From positions 1,738,926-1,802,925 of the forward strand of contig NZ_JAHWDQ010000001.1 in the NCBI RefSeq assembly GCF_019312595.1: DNA of 64,000 nucleotides. Direction: 5' to 3'. A program made the position numbers and the translations under genes. This DNA is from Zhongshania aquimaris (GTDB lineage: Bacteria > Pseudomonadota > Gammaproteobacteria > Pseudomonadales > Spongiibacteraceae). This document shows, one piece after another, positions 29,259 through 38,687 of the stretch. The stretch's first letter is position 1. Each line of letters starts with the position of its first letter. The notes below the pieces were generated by a model. The model was not told where the DNA came from and made no database searches. It saw only the letters and a program-made list of their open reading frames with translations.

Positions 29259-31013
29259 ATGAAAGAGAAAGTCGCCCAACATATACAGCAGGCACTGCAA
29301 ACCTTGCGCAGCGCCCAATCTTGGCCAGACGAGCTTGCGGTAAATATTCAGGTCGAACACACACGAGATAAGGCGCACGGCGACTTTGCCAGCAATATTG
29401 CCATGACTTTGGCAAAACCACTTAAGTCAAACCCCCGCGCGATTGCCCAGCAAATCGTTGACGCGCTGCCCACCACCAGCGACATCGTTAAAGTCGAGAT
29501 TGCCGGCCCGGGTTTTATTAATTTCTTCGTCAATGAAGAGAGCAACTTCCAGGTGCTGCACGACATCTTCGCGCAGGGTAGTCACTTTGGTCGCCAAGCG
29601 AGTCGCGAAAAATCAGTTCAGGTTGAATTTGTCTCGGCCAACCCGACTGGCCCACTTCACGTCGGCCACGGCCGTGGCGCAGCCTACGGCGCAAGTGTTG
29701 CCAATATGCTGGAAGCCATTGGTTATAAGGTATGTCGCGAATACTATGTCAACGACGCCGGTCGCCAAATGGATATCCTCGGCACCAGCGTGTGGCTGCG
29801 CTACTTACAAGCCTGCGGCGAAGAACTCACGTTTCCAAGCAACGGCTATCAAGGCGACTATATTGCCGACTACGGTCGCGAATTATTAGCTGAGCACGGC
29901 AAGATTTTGCACCACAGCGCCAGCGATGTATTCGCGAGTGTCCGTGCTGACGCACCAGAGGGTGACAAAGAAAAGCACATTGACGATTTGATCAATCGCG
30001 CCAAAGCGCTACTGGGTGACAATTACGACATCACCTTTAATAAGGGCCTCAATGCGATTCTTGGCGACATCCGCACTGACCTTGCTGAGTTCGGCATTGA
30101 GTACCAAGAGTGGTTCTCTGAGCGCAGCCTAACCCAAGACCCCGACCAGGTTGATCGCGCCATTCGCAAACTGCAAGACAACGGTTTTATCGAAGAGCGC
30201 AACGGCGCACTGTGGTTTATGTCCACTCGCTTTGGCGATGACAAGGACCGCGTGGTAAAACGCGACAACGGTCAAACCACGTATTTCGCGTCTGATATCG
30301 CCTACCATCTCAATAAATTTGAGCGCGGCTTCGACACCGTGGTAAATATTTGGGGTGCCGACCACCACGGCTATATTGCCCGCGTGAAGGCAGCCCTGCA
30401 GGCACTCGATATCGACCCAGATAAACTCGTAGTCCGACTCGTGCAGTTCGTGTCGCTATATCGCGGCGACCAACAAGTGCAAATGTCGACCCGTTCCGGC
30501 TCTTTCGTTACCCTGCGGGAATTGCGTGACGACGTGGGCAACGACGCGGCGCGATTTTTCTATATTATGCGCAAGGCCGATCAGGCAACAGATTTTGACC
30601 TGGAGCTTGCTAAATCAGAGAGCAAAGACAATCCGGTCTACTACATTCAGTATGCTCACGCTCGGGTTGCCAGTATTTTGCGCAAGCTTGCCGAGCAGGG
30701 CGAAACCTGGAACGCGGAATCAGGTCTCACCCATTTATCAGAGCTGAGTCACGAAGTTGAAAAGGATTTGCTGGTTAAATTATCCCGTTACCCAGAAATA
30801 CTTAGCAACGCGGCCGAACAGTTTGAACCCCATGCGCTCGCGCACTATTTACGAGAGTTGGCGGGTGACTTTCACACCTATTACAACGCTCATAAAATGC
30901 TGGGCGAGGAAGCTTCAGTACGCGACGCTCGTATTACCTTAGCCTGCGCAGTACAGCAGGTATTAAATAACGGATTGACACTGCTGGGGGTATCCGCCCC
31001 AGAGGAAATGTAA
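29259..31013 (+). CDS. argS: Arginyl-tRNA synthetase
   Basis: Class I synthetase charging tRNA-Arg; 584 residues. The N-terminal additional domain is followed by the HIGH-type motif FVSANPTGPLHVGHGRGAAY around residue 130 and the KMSK-region variant QMSTRSGSFVTLREL around 410. The anticodon-binding DALR domain is C-terminal (ARITLACAVQQVLNNGLTLLG). The start at 29259 gives MKEKVAQHIQQAL; an ATG ten codons upstream would add an unrelated peptide. The SPOR-domain gene follows after three bases. Confidence 0.96.
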   Translation: MKEKVAQHIQQALQTLRSAQSWPDELAVNIQVEHTRDKAHGDFASNIAMTLAKPLKSNPRAIAQQIVDALPTTSDIVKVEIAGPGFINFFVNEESNFQVLHDIFAQGSHFGRQASREKSVQVEFVSANPTGPLHVGHGRGAAYGASVANMLEAIGYKVCREYYVNDAGRQMDILGTSVWLRYLQACGEELTFPSNGYQGDYIADYGRELLAEHGKILHHSASDVFASVRADAPEGDKEKHIDDLINRAKALLGDNYDITFNKGLNAILGDIRTDLAEFGIEYQEWFSERSLTQDPDQVDRAIRKLQDNGFIEERNGALWFMSTRFGDDKDRVVKRDNGQTTYFASDIAYHLNKFERGFDTVVNIWGADHHGYIARVKAALQALDIDPDKLVVRLVQFVSLYRGDQQVQMSTRSGSFVTLRELRDDVGNDAARFFYIMRKADQATDFDLELAKSESKDNPVYYIQYAHARVASILRKLAEQGETWNAESGLTHLSELSHEVEKDLLVKLSRYPEILSNAAEQFEPHALAHYLRELAGDFHTYYNAHKMLGEEASVRDARITLACAVQQVLNNGLTLLGVSAPEEM

Positions 31014-31016
31014 GGC

Positions 31017-31616
31017 ATGGCAACACAAAAGAAAACAACTCGCGGCGCAACTCGCAGCCCCGAGCGGCAAGGACTTCCGGCATCGGCATTGCTGGGCACT
31101 GGCTTTATCGCCGGTATCATATGTTCGGTACTGGTTTACTCTACCGTCATCAGCAAGCATCCCGAGCGCGAAGCGAAGTTGGCAGAAACCAAGGCCGCCG
31201 CAGCAAAAGAAAAAGCCCAGCAAGACCGCAAAGATGTCACCACCAACACCAAGTTTGATTTCTTTACCGTACTGCCTGAGCGCGAAGTTATCGTAACCGA
31301 CGAGCAACGTCCGGCCGCCAAACCCGCAACAGCCATCAAAACCGCTGACAAACCACCGGCAGTGAAACAAGATATCAGTGACGAGCGCTATATTTTGCAA
31401 GCGGGCTCATTCAGGCAAGGCGCCGACGCCGATCGCCGCAGAGCGCAGATACTACTTTTGGGCCTAGACGCTAAAGTCGAATCCGTGGAAGCCAATGGCG
31501 ACCGCTGGCATCGCGTTTACGTTGGCCCCTTCCAGTCTCACAACACACTTACCGATGCTCGCAGCAAGTTAATTAATGAAAGTATCGACACTCTAGTTAT
31601 CCGCCAAAAGAAATAG
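31017..31616 (+). CDS. SPOR domain-containing protein (FtsN-like)
   Basis: Bitopic inner-membrane protein of 199 residues. It has a basic cytoplasmic N-terminus (1-25), one membrane helix (about 26-45, GTGFIAGIICSVLVYSTV), a lysine/alanine-rich periplasmic linker, and a C-terminal SPOR domain (about 120-198, RYILQAGSFRQGADADRRRAQ) that binds denuded septal glycan. The argS-ftsN-like-hslVU order is common in pseudomonads and relatives, where this gene is annotated as cell-division protein FtsN or a SPOR protein. The FtsN activator motif was not found with certainty. Confidence 0.88.
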   Translation: MATQKKTTRGATRSPERQGLPASALLGTGFIAGIICSVLVYSTVISKHPEREAKLAETKAAAAKEKAQQDRKDVTTNTKFDFFTVLPEREVIVTDEQRPAAKPATAIKTADKPPAVKQDISDERYILQAGSFRQGADADRRRAQILLLGLDAKVESVEANGDRWHRVYVGPFQSHNTLTDARSKLINESIDTLVIRQKK

Positions 31617-31737
31617 CGCGACCCAAAACCGCCCAGCTCGCCCTTGAAATCATCAAGGGCGCCCCCACATCTCTTAGCAGACTGCTAGGGTCATCAACAC
31701 CTAATAAACCCACCTTTTTAACGATAAGGAGTCCCGC

Positions 31738-32277
31738 GTGGAACAGTTTCGCGGCACCACAATTCTCTCCGTTCGCCGTAACAATCAAGTTGTCATCGGC
31801 GGCGACGGACAGGTCACCATGGGTAATACTGTGATGAAGGGCAATGCCCGTAAAGTCCGCCGCTTATATAAAGATCAAGTTCTGGCAGGATTTGCCGGCG
31901 GTACCGCCGACGCCTTTACCCTCTTTGAACTATTTGAAGCTCAGCTCGAAAAACATTCCGGTAAATTAGTTCGCGCCGCCGTAGAGCTTGCCAAAGCCTG
32001 GCGGAGCGAGCGCTCACTCCGCCAACTAGAAGCACTGTTAATTGTGGCGGACAAAGAAACCACCCTCGTCATCAGTGGCAACGGCGATGTTATCGAACCC
32101 GAAGACAATATGATCGCCATCGGTTCCGGCGGCTCTTTCGCGACCGCAGCCGCCCGTGCCCTCATGGACAACACTGAGTTAAGCGCTGGCGACATTGTAG
32201 AAAAAGGCTTAACGATTGCGGGCGACATCTGCATTTACACCAATCACAGCCGCACCATCGAATCACTAGAATACTAA
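31738..32277 (+). CDS. hslV: HslV protease subunit
   Basis: Proteasome-like peptidase of the HslUV (ClpQY) complex; 179 residues. The start is GTG with AAGGAG upstream. The conserved nucleophile context TTILSVRR begins at residue 7, so six residues (MEQFRG) would be removed to free the catalytic Thr, unlike E. coli where only Met is lost. [22 protein letters not shown] and [17 protein letters not shown] are typical. It lies 26 bases before hslU; co-transcription is nearly certain, usually under heat-shock control. Confidence 0.97.
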   Translation: MEQFRGTTILSVRRNNQVVIGGDGQVTMGNTVMKGNARKVRRLYKDQVLAGFAGGTADAFTLFELFEAQLEKHSGKLVRAAVELAKAWRSERSLRQLEALLIVADKETTLVISGNGDVIEPEDNMIAIGSGGSFATAAARALMDNTELSAGDIVEKGLTIAGDICIYTNHSRTIESLEY

Positions 32278-32303
32278 GCGCCACCGCGCCCTCGGAGTAA
32301 CTA

Positions 32304-33620
32304 ATGTCTAATATGACGCCCCGCGAGATTGTTCACGAACTCGACAAACACATTGTTGGCCAGAACGACGCGAAACGCGCCGTGGCCATTGCCCTGCGCA
32401 ATCGCTGGCGCCGCATGCAGCTAGAAGAATCACTGCGCAATGAAATCACCCCAAAGAATATTTTGATGATCGGCCCCACCGGTGTCGGTAAAACCGAAAT
32501 CGCCCGCCGCCTTGCCAAGCTATCGAATGCGCCATTTATTAAAGTAGAAGCCACCAAGTTCACCGAAGTAGGCTATGTGGGTCGCGATGTCGAGTCCATC
32601 GTCAGAGACTTGGTAGACGTGGCAATAAAGCTTTATCGCGAACAAGCAATGGAGCAAGTTGCACATCGCGCCGCCGATGCCGCAGAGGAACGCATACTCG
32701 ACATTCTGTTGCCCCCCGCTCGCGGCGAGAGCAATGGCGAAGAACGCATTGACAACACCCGCCAACTATTTCGCAAGAAACTCAGAGAAGGCGAACTCGA
32801 CGAACGCGAGATCGACATCGAGTTGAACGCAAGCCCCATCGGCGTGGAGATTATGGCACCGCCCGGCATGGAAGAAATGACCAACCAGCTACAGGGTATG
32901 TTTTCCAAGCTAGGTAACGACAAAAAGAAAACCCGCCGCATGAGCGTTAAAGCTGCGCTCAAACAGGCCCAGGATGAAGAAGCCGCCAAGCTGATTAATG
33001 AGGAAGACCTAAAGTCTCGCGCATTAGAAGCCGCAGAGCAAAATGGCATTGTCTTTATTGATGAAATTGACAAGGTAGCAAAACGTCAGGAAACCGGCGG
33101 CGCCGACGTTTCACGAGAAGGTGTACAACGCGATTTACTGCCTCTTATAGAAGGCTGTACCGTGAGCACCAAACACGGCGTGATTCGCACCGACCATATT
33201 CTTTTTGTTGCCTCTGGTGCGTTTCACTTAAGCAAGCCCTCAGACTTAATACCGGAATTGCAGGGCCGCTTACCGATTCGAGTAGAATTATCCGCACTCA
33301 CACCGGAAGATTTTGAGCGTATTCTCACCGAACCCCACGCCTCACTAACTGAGCAGTACCAAGCACTGCTCGCCACCGAGGGCCTGAAAATAGAATTTAC
33401 CAAAGACGGCATTCGTCGCATTGCCGAAACCGCGTGGGAAGTGAATGAACGCACTGAAAATATTGGCGCCCGCCGCCTGCACACCATGATGGAACGCTTA
33501 CTAGAAAGTATTTCCTTCGATGCTGGTGAAGCGCAAACTATCACCATTGACGGAGATTATGTTTCAGAGCAGCTCGGTGAATTGGCAAAAGATGAAGATT
33601 TAAGCCGCTTTATTCTCTGA
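32304..33620 (+). CDS. hslU: HslU ATPase subunit
   Basis: AAA+ unfoldase of the HslUV complex; 438 residues. Walker A is [14 protein letters not shown] (about 56-69), the pore loop GYVGRD follows, Walker B is [11 protein letters not shown], and the I-domain lies between about 110 and 240. The sensor-2 region [16 protein letters not shown] and the C-terminal DLSRFIL tail that docks in HslV are intact. GGAGTAACTA precedes the ATG. A family A repeat follows the stop. Confidence 0.97.
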   Translation: MSNMTPREIVHELDKHIVGQNDAKRAVAIALRNRWRRMQLEESLRNEITPKNILMIGPTGVGKTEIARRLAKLSNAPFIKVEATKFTEVGYVGRDVESIVRDLVDVAIKLYREQAMEQVAHRAADAAEERILDILLPPARGESNGEERIDNTRQLFRKKLREGELDEREIDIELNASPIGVEIMAPPGMEEMTNQLQGMFSKLGNDKKKTRRMSVKAALKQAQDEEAAKLINEEDLKSRALEAAEQNGIVFIDEIDKVAKRQETGGADVSREGVQRDLLPLIEGCTVSTKHGVIRTDHILFVASGAFHLSKPSDLIPELQGRLPIRVELSALTPEDFERILTEPHASLTEQYQALLATEGLKIEFTKDGIRRIAETAWEVNERTENIGARRLHTMMERLLESISFDAGEAQTITIDGDYVSEQLGELAKDEDLSRFIL

Positions 33621-33630
33621 TACGCGAAAC

Positions 33631-33693
33631 GCGGCACGGGAGACGGGAAATGCTGTTGAGTTTGCGTCTCCCATCTCCCGTCCAGCATCAAGC
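33631..33693. repeat. Family A repeat after hslU
   Basis: CACGGGAGACGGGAAATGC faces GCGTCTCCCATCTCCCGTCCAGCATCAAGC. The right arm is almost identical to that at glyA (15916-15945). It lies 10 bases after the hslU stop and 18 before the DUF971 gene start. Confidence 0.75.
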
Positions 33694-33710
33694 CAATTAC
33701 GGACACCACC

Positions 33711-34094
33711 ATGAGCCAAGCGCCCACCGATATTAAATTCCGCAAACAGTCTCAGCAGCTAGAGCTCAGCTACGCCAGCGGCGACAGGTTTTCACTCAGC
33801 AGCGAGTTCCTGCGCGTGCACTCACCCTCAGCAGAGGTTCGCGGTCACGGGGCGGGCCAAGAAACCCTGCAGATAGGAAAGCTCAAGGTCAATATCACCG
33901 AACTAATTCCGGTTGGCAATTATGCCCTGCAACTGGTGTTTAGCGATGGTCATGACAGCGGAATTTTTTCGTGGACGTATTTGCGCGAACTCTGCGATCA
34001 ACAAGATGAATTGTGGAAGAGGTATCTGCAAAAACTGGATGAGAACAAGGCGAGCCGCGACCCCGATGAGCAGGTCGTTAAATTTTTTAATTAA
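33711..34094 (+). CDS. DUF971 / GBBH-like N-terminal domain protein
   Basis: Small protein of 127 residues made of the domain found at the N-terminus of gamma-butyrobetaine hydroxylase. Seen are LELSYASGDRFSLSSEFLRVHSPSAE and NYALQLVFSDGHDSGIFSWTYLREL. Stand-alone copies next to hslU are widespread in Gammaproteobacteria. The domain is suspected of a role in iron-sulfur cluster handling, but function is not established. In hslU orientation, separated from it by a repeat. Confidence 0.85.
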   Translation: MSQAPTDIKFRKQSQQLELSYASGDRFSLSSEFLRVHSPSAEVRGHGAGQETLQIGKLKVNITELIPVGNYALQLVFSDGHDSGIFSWTYLRELCDQQDELWKRYLQKLDENKASRDPDEQVVKFFN

Positions 34095-34096
34095 GG

Positions 34097-34384
34097 TTAA
34101 TCACGCAATATAATTCGCGGACTAAGATTCACCCCGCCGTCCTCTTCCAAGACGCCGATATTGACGCCAGTCGAGTTTTCAACGACCACGAGTGGTGGCT
34201 CAAAACTGGGCTGCCGAATAAATTTAAGTGTCCAGCCAAAGTTCTCGATGCGACGCAAAGCTGCTTTTTGCATATCTGTTAGCAAATCGAGCGCATTTTC
34301 AGGGATTGCTGGGCGCCCGTCGCGCTGTTCCTGAATAAGTGTCATAGCCTCAAACGCCAACGTGGTTTTAGAAACTATCACCAT
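34097..34384 (-). CDS. Hypothetical protein, 95 residues
   Basis: Not recognised. The protein begins MVIVSKTTLAFEAMTLI and has a helical, acidic N-terminal half with a central DMQKAALRRIENFGWTLKFIRQP segment. The C-terminal half is beta-rich (VVVENSTGVNIGVLEEDG, then PRIILRD). No membrane helix, signal peptide or cysteine. It converges on the DUF971 gene with a two-base gap. The compact size, conserved-looking amphipathic pattern and absence of any overlapping better frame support a real gene. Confidence 0.7.
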   Translation of the reverse strand: MVIVSKTTLAFEAMTLIQEQRDGRPAIPENALDLLTDMQKAALRRIENFGWTLKFIRQPSFEPPLVVVENSTGVNIGVLEEDGGVNLSPRIILRD

Positions 34385-34498
34385 ACGCCGCTGGCAGCCC
34401 TACTCAAAGACGCATTTAACCGTATTGACATGGAGAGAAGCTAGGGTGTAGTGGCAAATGCCACCACAACCCTAAGCCGCGAAACTCAAGCCCAGTGC

Positions 34499-35884
34499 TT
34501 ACAAATTCTCCTCTGCAAATGCGGCCAATCTCGAGCGCTCAATACCGTTAACATGCATAACCCCAGCGTGCTCAAAGTTTTTACTCTTTTCAACAAGATA
34601 GGTAAGCCCCGAGGTCAGCGGCGAAATATATTTATTATCGATCTGGGCTAAATTTCCCAGCACCACAATCTTTGAATTAACACCCACCCGGGTAATTATT
34701 GATTTCAATTGAAACTGCGTCAGCCCCTGCGCCTCGTCTATCACAATATAGGCATTATTGAAGGAGCGTCCGCGCATAAAATTTAATGATTTAAACTGAA
34801 TATTGGCCTTGTCTTTAACATATTCGATGCTGCTATAAGGAGACTCGTCCGTACCGTGCAAGACTTCGAGGTTATCTTCAAATGCCGCCAACCACGGCGC
34901 CATTTTTTCTTCTTCGGTGCCGGGAAGAAAGCCGATATCCTCAGCCATTGGTGGCGTAGAGCGCGCCACTATCATCTTGTCAAAACGCTTTTCTTCTAAA
35001 ATCGCGTGCAGACCATAAGCCAGTGCAATGAGTGTTTTACCTGAGCCGGCGGGGCCAGTGAGCACCGTCATATCGATATGCGGGCGCGAAATCAAAAAGA
35101 AGGCCATAGCCTGCTCAAAATTCCGCGGACTCAAGCCCCACATCCGCTGATGCATCAGCTGATCTCGGCTTAAATCGAGCAGCTCCAGCTTATCTTCATC
35201 CACTGACCTGACCATACTGGCAAAGCCACTATCATCGTATAAAAATTCGTTGATATGGACCTTTGGCAGCACGTCGCGATTCAGTACATGAAGGGTTTGC
35301 CCACCCTCTCTCAGGGTATCAACCTTGTCGACCTGGTCCCAAAAATTGCCCGGCAAATGCTCGTAACCCTTTGCCATATATTGAATATCTTCCAGGACAC
35401 GATCCTTGCGATAGTCTTCTACATTCTCCAAGCCCGAACCCTTGGCCTTCAAGCGCATATTGATATCTTTGGTGACTAAGCACGCATAAGCCTTGGGATT
35501 CTTTACCTGCAAATGCAGCGCCACATTAATAATGCGATTGTCATTTGCCTGCTGTTGACTGCCATCAAGATACGGCGCCGGTACATCATGATTAATTAAT
35601 TGATCAGGAAATATGGCCAATGTGCCATTACCCCTATCGCTGCGCGCATTAGGGATAGGAACCCCCTCTTGAATCGCCTTTGGGCTCGCGTTGAATAGAA
35701 TTTTATCGATGGCGTTAATCGCTATTCGCGCCTCGCGACTTACATCTTTGTCGCGCCTGTCCTTGATATGATCTAACTCCTCCAGCACCGTCATCGGGAT
35801 AACCACCCGGTGTTCATGAAAGGCGCTCAGCGCCATTGGGTCATGCAGTAACACGTTAGTATCAAGAACAAAGATTTTTTCCAT
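34499..35884 (-). CDS. PhoH family ATPase with N-terminal PIN domain
   Basis: Two-domain protein of 461 residues. The PIN-type RNase domain (1-150) begins MEKIFVLDTNVLLHD with the conserved first Asp and has IMINVALHLQ-type helices. The PhoH P-loop domain (about 245-460) has LTGPAGSGKTLIALAYGL and the Walker B IVIDEAQGLTQFQLK. Family members (PhoH2/YlaK type) act as RNA helicase/RNase. The ATG at 35884 is preferred because it gives the family start. A 355-base gap separates it from the divergent RNase gene. Confidence 0.92.
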   Translation of the reverse strand: MEKIFVLDTNVLLHDPMALSAFHEHRVVIPMTVLEELDHIKDRRDKDVSREARIAINAIDKILFNASPKAIQEGVPIPNARSDRGNGTLAIFPDQLINHDVPAPYLDGSQQQANDNRIINVALHLQVKNPKAYACLVTKDINMRLKAKGSGLENVEDYRKDRVLEDIQYMAKGYEHLPGNFWDQVDKVDTLREGGQTLHVLNRDVLPKVHINEFLYDDSGFASMVRSVDEDKLELLDLSRDQLMHQRMWGLSPRNFEQAMAFFLISRPHIDMTVLTGPAGSGKTLIALAYGLHAILEEKRFDKMIVARSTPPMAEDIGFLPGTEEEKMAPWLAAFEDNLEVLHGTDESPYSSIEYVKDKANIQFKSLNFMRGRSFNNAYIVIDEAQGLTQFQLKSIITRVGVNSKIVVLGNLAQIDNKYISPLTSGLTYLVEKSKNFEHAGVMHVNGIERSRLAAFAEENL

Positions 35885-36239
35885 AGGGCACTCTCTGTTA
35901 ACAACAAAAAAGAAAGCCGACACCGATTACTGCCAAGCAAGGCCAGTTTACGGAACCAGATAAAGGGGAAACCAGGGAAGAAAATGCCAGCTCGCAGAGC
36001 GTAGGGCTGATATAGCGAGGCTGAGCGGGTACAGCGCGCAAAGGGGATGTGACTGTCAGCCCGAAGGCCAAGAAGGTGTGACGGCAATATACCTTTCCAT
36101 ACAACACAGCGTAGCTTGATTATTAAAAGCGATGGCCATGATTGTCAACCGTTATTACGGTGATATCGGAAGACTCCGCCACGCATTTCCGCTACCCTGT
36201 ACCCCTTTTTCGCGACCCGAACACAGGTACCATCGATCC
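35885..36239. other. 355-base divergent region between phoH-like and RNase genes
   Basis: No gene was recognised here. It should contain both promoters. A reading frame upstream of the PhoH-like start extends for about 70 codons in another frame but has no family character. No A- or B-type repeat, no clear hairpin with T-run and no strong -35/-10 pair was seen. Confidence 0.5.
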
Positions 36240-38132
36240 ATGCTCGACAAAAATGCCTTGCAACAGCTCAGCCAGCTAAAAACCCAAATCGTTGAATCCA
36301 AAGATCAAGGCGACGGCGAAGTCCGCGGCAGCCAGCGGCGGTTTGGATTTGTACGTCTAGACGACGGTCGCGATGTATTTCTTGCTCCCGATGACATGCA
36401 AAGGGTTTTCCCCGGCGACAGGGTTCGCATCAACGTTCTCACCGACGACAAAGGTAAGTTCAAAGCGGAATTAGAAAAACTATTAGACAGCCCACTAGAC
36501 TGCTTTACTGGGCGTTATGTCGTCCGCGGCCAAGGCCACTTTATCGAACCAGACTTACCACGTTTCAATAAGCTACTTTTCATTCCGCCATCGCAACGCA
36601 AAAAATGCAACGAAGGTGACTTTCTGTACTGTCAGGTTGCTCAGCACCCCTTTAAAGATGGCAAGTCGCAGGTCAAAGTCCTAGAAAATATCGGCAGTCC
36701 CGACAACCCCGGTATTGAAGGTAAATACACCCAACGCAAATTCAAGTTACCGAAGGATTGGCCGAAGGACAGTAGCATTGGTGATGACCTTTACGCCGCG
36801 AACCGCAGCGATCTTCGCGACATTCCTTTTGTTACCATCGACTCAGCGGAAACCCGCGATATCGACGATGCACTTTGGGCTCAAGCCAACGACAGTGGCT
36901 GGACTCTGTACATTGCGGTAGCCGATCCTGGCGCCTTTATAGCGCCAGGCAGCCCCCTAGACCGAGCCGCCTTACAGCGCGCCAACACAGTCTATCTACC
37001 CGGCTTCACCCAAACGATGCTGCCAAACCCCGTTTCTCAGGGAAGCTGCTCACTGCTTGCAAGTGAAGATCGTACCGCCATCGTTTGCCGCGTACAGGTC
37101 GGCAAAGACGGCGCGATCAGCGACATTCAATTTAGCGAGGCAATGATTCAATCGCGTGCCAAATTGAGCTATCACGACGTTAACGCCGACCTCCATGGTG
37201 ACATGGACTTAGGTCAAACTTGTCTGAAAGATTTGTATGCGGCCAGCCTCGCGCTGAGACAATACCGCAGCGAACACCACATTGTGATGCCCGAGCAAGC
37301 TGACTTCCATTTCCAGCTGAATGAGCAGCGCAGAATTGAAAACATCACTAAAATTGAGCGCAACGATGCGCACCGCTTGGTAGAGGAATGCATGTTGGCA
37401 GCCAACCGCAGCGCTGCGCTATGGCTAGCAGATTCGCCAGCTCTATATGTGTCGCATGCTGGACTACGCGAGGATCGCTATAACAATGTCCGCGCCGTCA
37501 TCGCAAAAGAAATGCCTAATTTAGCCGACTGCCAATTCGAAAACTTATCTGGTTATAAGGCACTCATCCAAGCCTGCGAACACAGCGACTCTGCTCTACC
37601 ATTGCGCAGCATATTTGCGCGGATGCTGCAGCCAGGAGAGCTAAGCGTGGAAGCAAGACCGCATTTTGGCCTAGGCTTAGAGTGCTATACGACGTTTACC
37701 TCGCCACTCCGCAAATATAGCGACCTATTAGTTCAACGCTGCATACGCGCCAAACTTAATAACACGACACCAACTTTACCCAATGAAGCTGAACTCGCGG
37801 CACTGCAAGACGCAATCCGCAATGGAAGACAAGCTAGCAAGCAAATGGAACAGTGGTTGCAATATCAGTACCTAGCCCGCAACACTACCGACACCGTTTA
37901 CGAAGCTCGCATTGCTCACGTGAACGGCGGCGGCTTCACCGTTGAACTACTTGATACCGGTATCAGCGGCTTTGTGGAAGCGCGTACTATTCCAGAAAAA
38001 TTAAGCTTCGACGCAGACACCCTGCGCCTGTTTAACGACAAGCAATCCTTCCAGCTTGAACAGCTGGTAAGGGTAAAAACATCTGAGCTAGACGATTTCC
38101 AACGCAAATTGATGTTTTTATTGGTTGCCTAG
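36240..38132 (+). CDS. RNase II-type exoribonuclease (RNB family)
   Basis: 3'-5' exoribonuclease of the RNB superfamily; 630 residues. The N-terminal cold-shock domains begin QRRFGFVRLDDGRDVFLAP. The RNB catalytic core (about 200-540) has FVTIDSAETRDIDDALWA with the metal-binding aspartates, then NTVYLPGFTQTMLP and YTTFTSPLRKYSDLLVQR. The C-terminal S1-like domain ends VKTSELDDFQRKLMFL. The length fits RNase II better than the longer RNase R. The ATG at 36240 gives MLDKNALQQLSQLK; the upstream in-frame ATG would add 36 atypical residues. Confidence 0.9.
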   Translation: MLDKNALQQLSQLKTQIVESKDQGDGEVRGSQRRFGFVRLDDGRDVFLAPDDMQRVFPGDRVRINVLTDDKGKFKAELEKLLDSPLDCFTGRYVVRGQGHFIEPDLPRFNKLLFIPPSQRKKCNEGDFLYCQVAQHPFKDGKSQVKVLENIGSPDNPGIEGKYTQRKFKLPKDWPKDSSIGDDLYAANRSDLRDIPFVTIDSAETRDIDDALWAQANDSGWTLYIAVADPGAFIAPGSPLDRAALQRANTVYLPGFTQTMLPNPVSQGSCSLLASEDRTAIVCRVQVGKDGAISDIQFSEAMIQSRAKLSYHDVNADLHGDMDLGQTCLKDLYAASLALRQYRSEHHIVMPEQADFHFQLNEQRRIENITKIERNDAHRLVEECMLAANRSAALWLADSPALYVSHAGLREDRYNNVRAVIAKEMPNLADCQFENLSGYKALIQACEHSDSALPLRSIFARMLQPGELSVEARPHFGLGLECYTTFTSPLRKYSDLLVQRCIRAKLNNTTPTLPNEAELAALQDAIRNGRQASKQMEQWLQYQYLARNTTDTVYEARIAHVNGGGFTVELLDTGISGFVEARTIPEKLSFDADTLRLFNDKQSFQLEQLVRVKTSELDDFQRKLMFLLVA

Positions 38133-38168
38133 CAACAACGATTTCCTTATCGAGTTTTAGCGCGAGCC

Positions 38169-38207
38169 CGACTCGATTCTGCTTAGAATAACACCAGAAT
38201 CGAGTCG
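38169..38207. terminator. Bidirectional hairpin between RNase and haemoglobin genes
   Basis: CGACTCGATTCTG and CAGAATCGAGTCG are a perfect 13-base inverted repeat with a 13-base loop, lying between two convergent gene ends. There is no long T-run, so this is a probable but not classical terminator. Confidence 0.6.
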
Positions 38208-38238
38208 CACTTTACAATAGTAGCTAACCGCATCTTTA

Positions 38239-38595
38239 TCAGCGATTTAGCACATCATCGCGAACACTTTCTGCTATTTTTGCAACTTCAGCAATATCCC
38301 CATCGCTCACACCCAACTCTTTCAATGTGGCCGCTAGGTTTTCGACCACGGCGTTAAAATGGCCATCATCAATCCCCATCCCCGCATGCGCACCTCGCAT
38401 ATCTCGGCCGGTGTATTCACTCGGGCCACCAAACACCATCGTTAAAAATAATTTTTGCTTGCGCGCCTGCGCGAACATATCGATATTTTCAAAAAATGCT
38501 TTAATTCGATCATCGGCCATAATCTTGTCATAAAAAATATCAACCGCCGCGTCAACCGCCGCCTAACCACCAATTCGTTCATACAATGTTGTCAT
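38239..38595 (-). pseudogene. Group 1 truncated haemoglobin, interrupted by an amber codon
   Basis: Read from the ATG at 38595 (GGAG nine bases upstream), the protein is MTTLYERIGG, then TAG at 38563-38565, then AAVDAAVDIFYDKIMADDRI and the full remaining fold to VRDDVLNR. Total length is 118 codons, the normal size. The amber codon replaces what is usually Gln or Glu in the GG(Q/E)AAV motif; CAG to TAG is one transition. The rest is intact: B10 Tyr (FY, residue 22), FGGPSEYTGRDM, proximal His in MRGAHAGMG. A restart at Met26 would lose helix A and B10 Tyr. Group 1 truncated haemoglobins bind and detoxify NO. Recent decay or sequence error are both possible. Confidence 0.88.
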
Positions 38596-38614
38596 ATTAA
38601 TCAACTCCAGCAAT

Positions 38615-38637
38615 AACATGCAATTTAAATGCATCTT
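38615..38637. promoter_or_regulatory. NsrR-type operator
   Basis: AACATGCAATT-T-AAATGCATCTT is an 11-1-11 imperfect palindrome matching the NsrR consensus (AAGATGCATTTTAAATGCATCTT) closely. It lies between the truncated haemoglobin and the NsrR-like regulator gene. It overlaps TTTAAA (38624-38629), a possible -35 paired at 17 bases with TATAGT (38647-38652) for the regulator, and lies downstream of a possible promoter for the haemoglobin. NO-relieved repression of both genes is predicted. Confidence 0.8.
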
Positions 38638-38687
38638 TAAAAGAGGTATAGTACTCCCACCATTTACCTCAACGCAACCCTCTAACG

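Noticed and set aside
31738-31758. Unusual N-terminus of HslV as evidence of a wrong start
   Set aside because: A six-residue propeptide before the catalytic Thr is common in other bacteria, and AAGGAG supports the GTG start.
38563-38565. TAG as pyrrolysine or programmed readthrough
   Set aside because: No readthrough context or pyrrolysine machinery is visible and the codon falls where relatives have Gln or Glu; a plain nonsense change is simpler.
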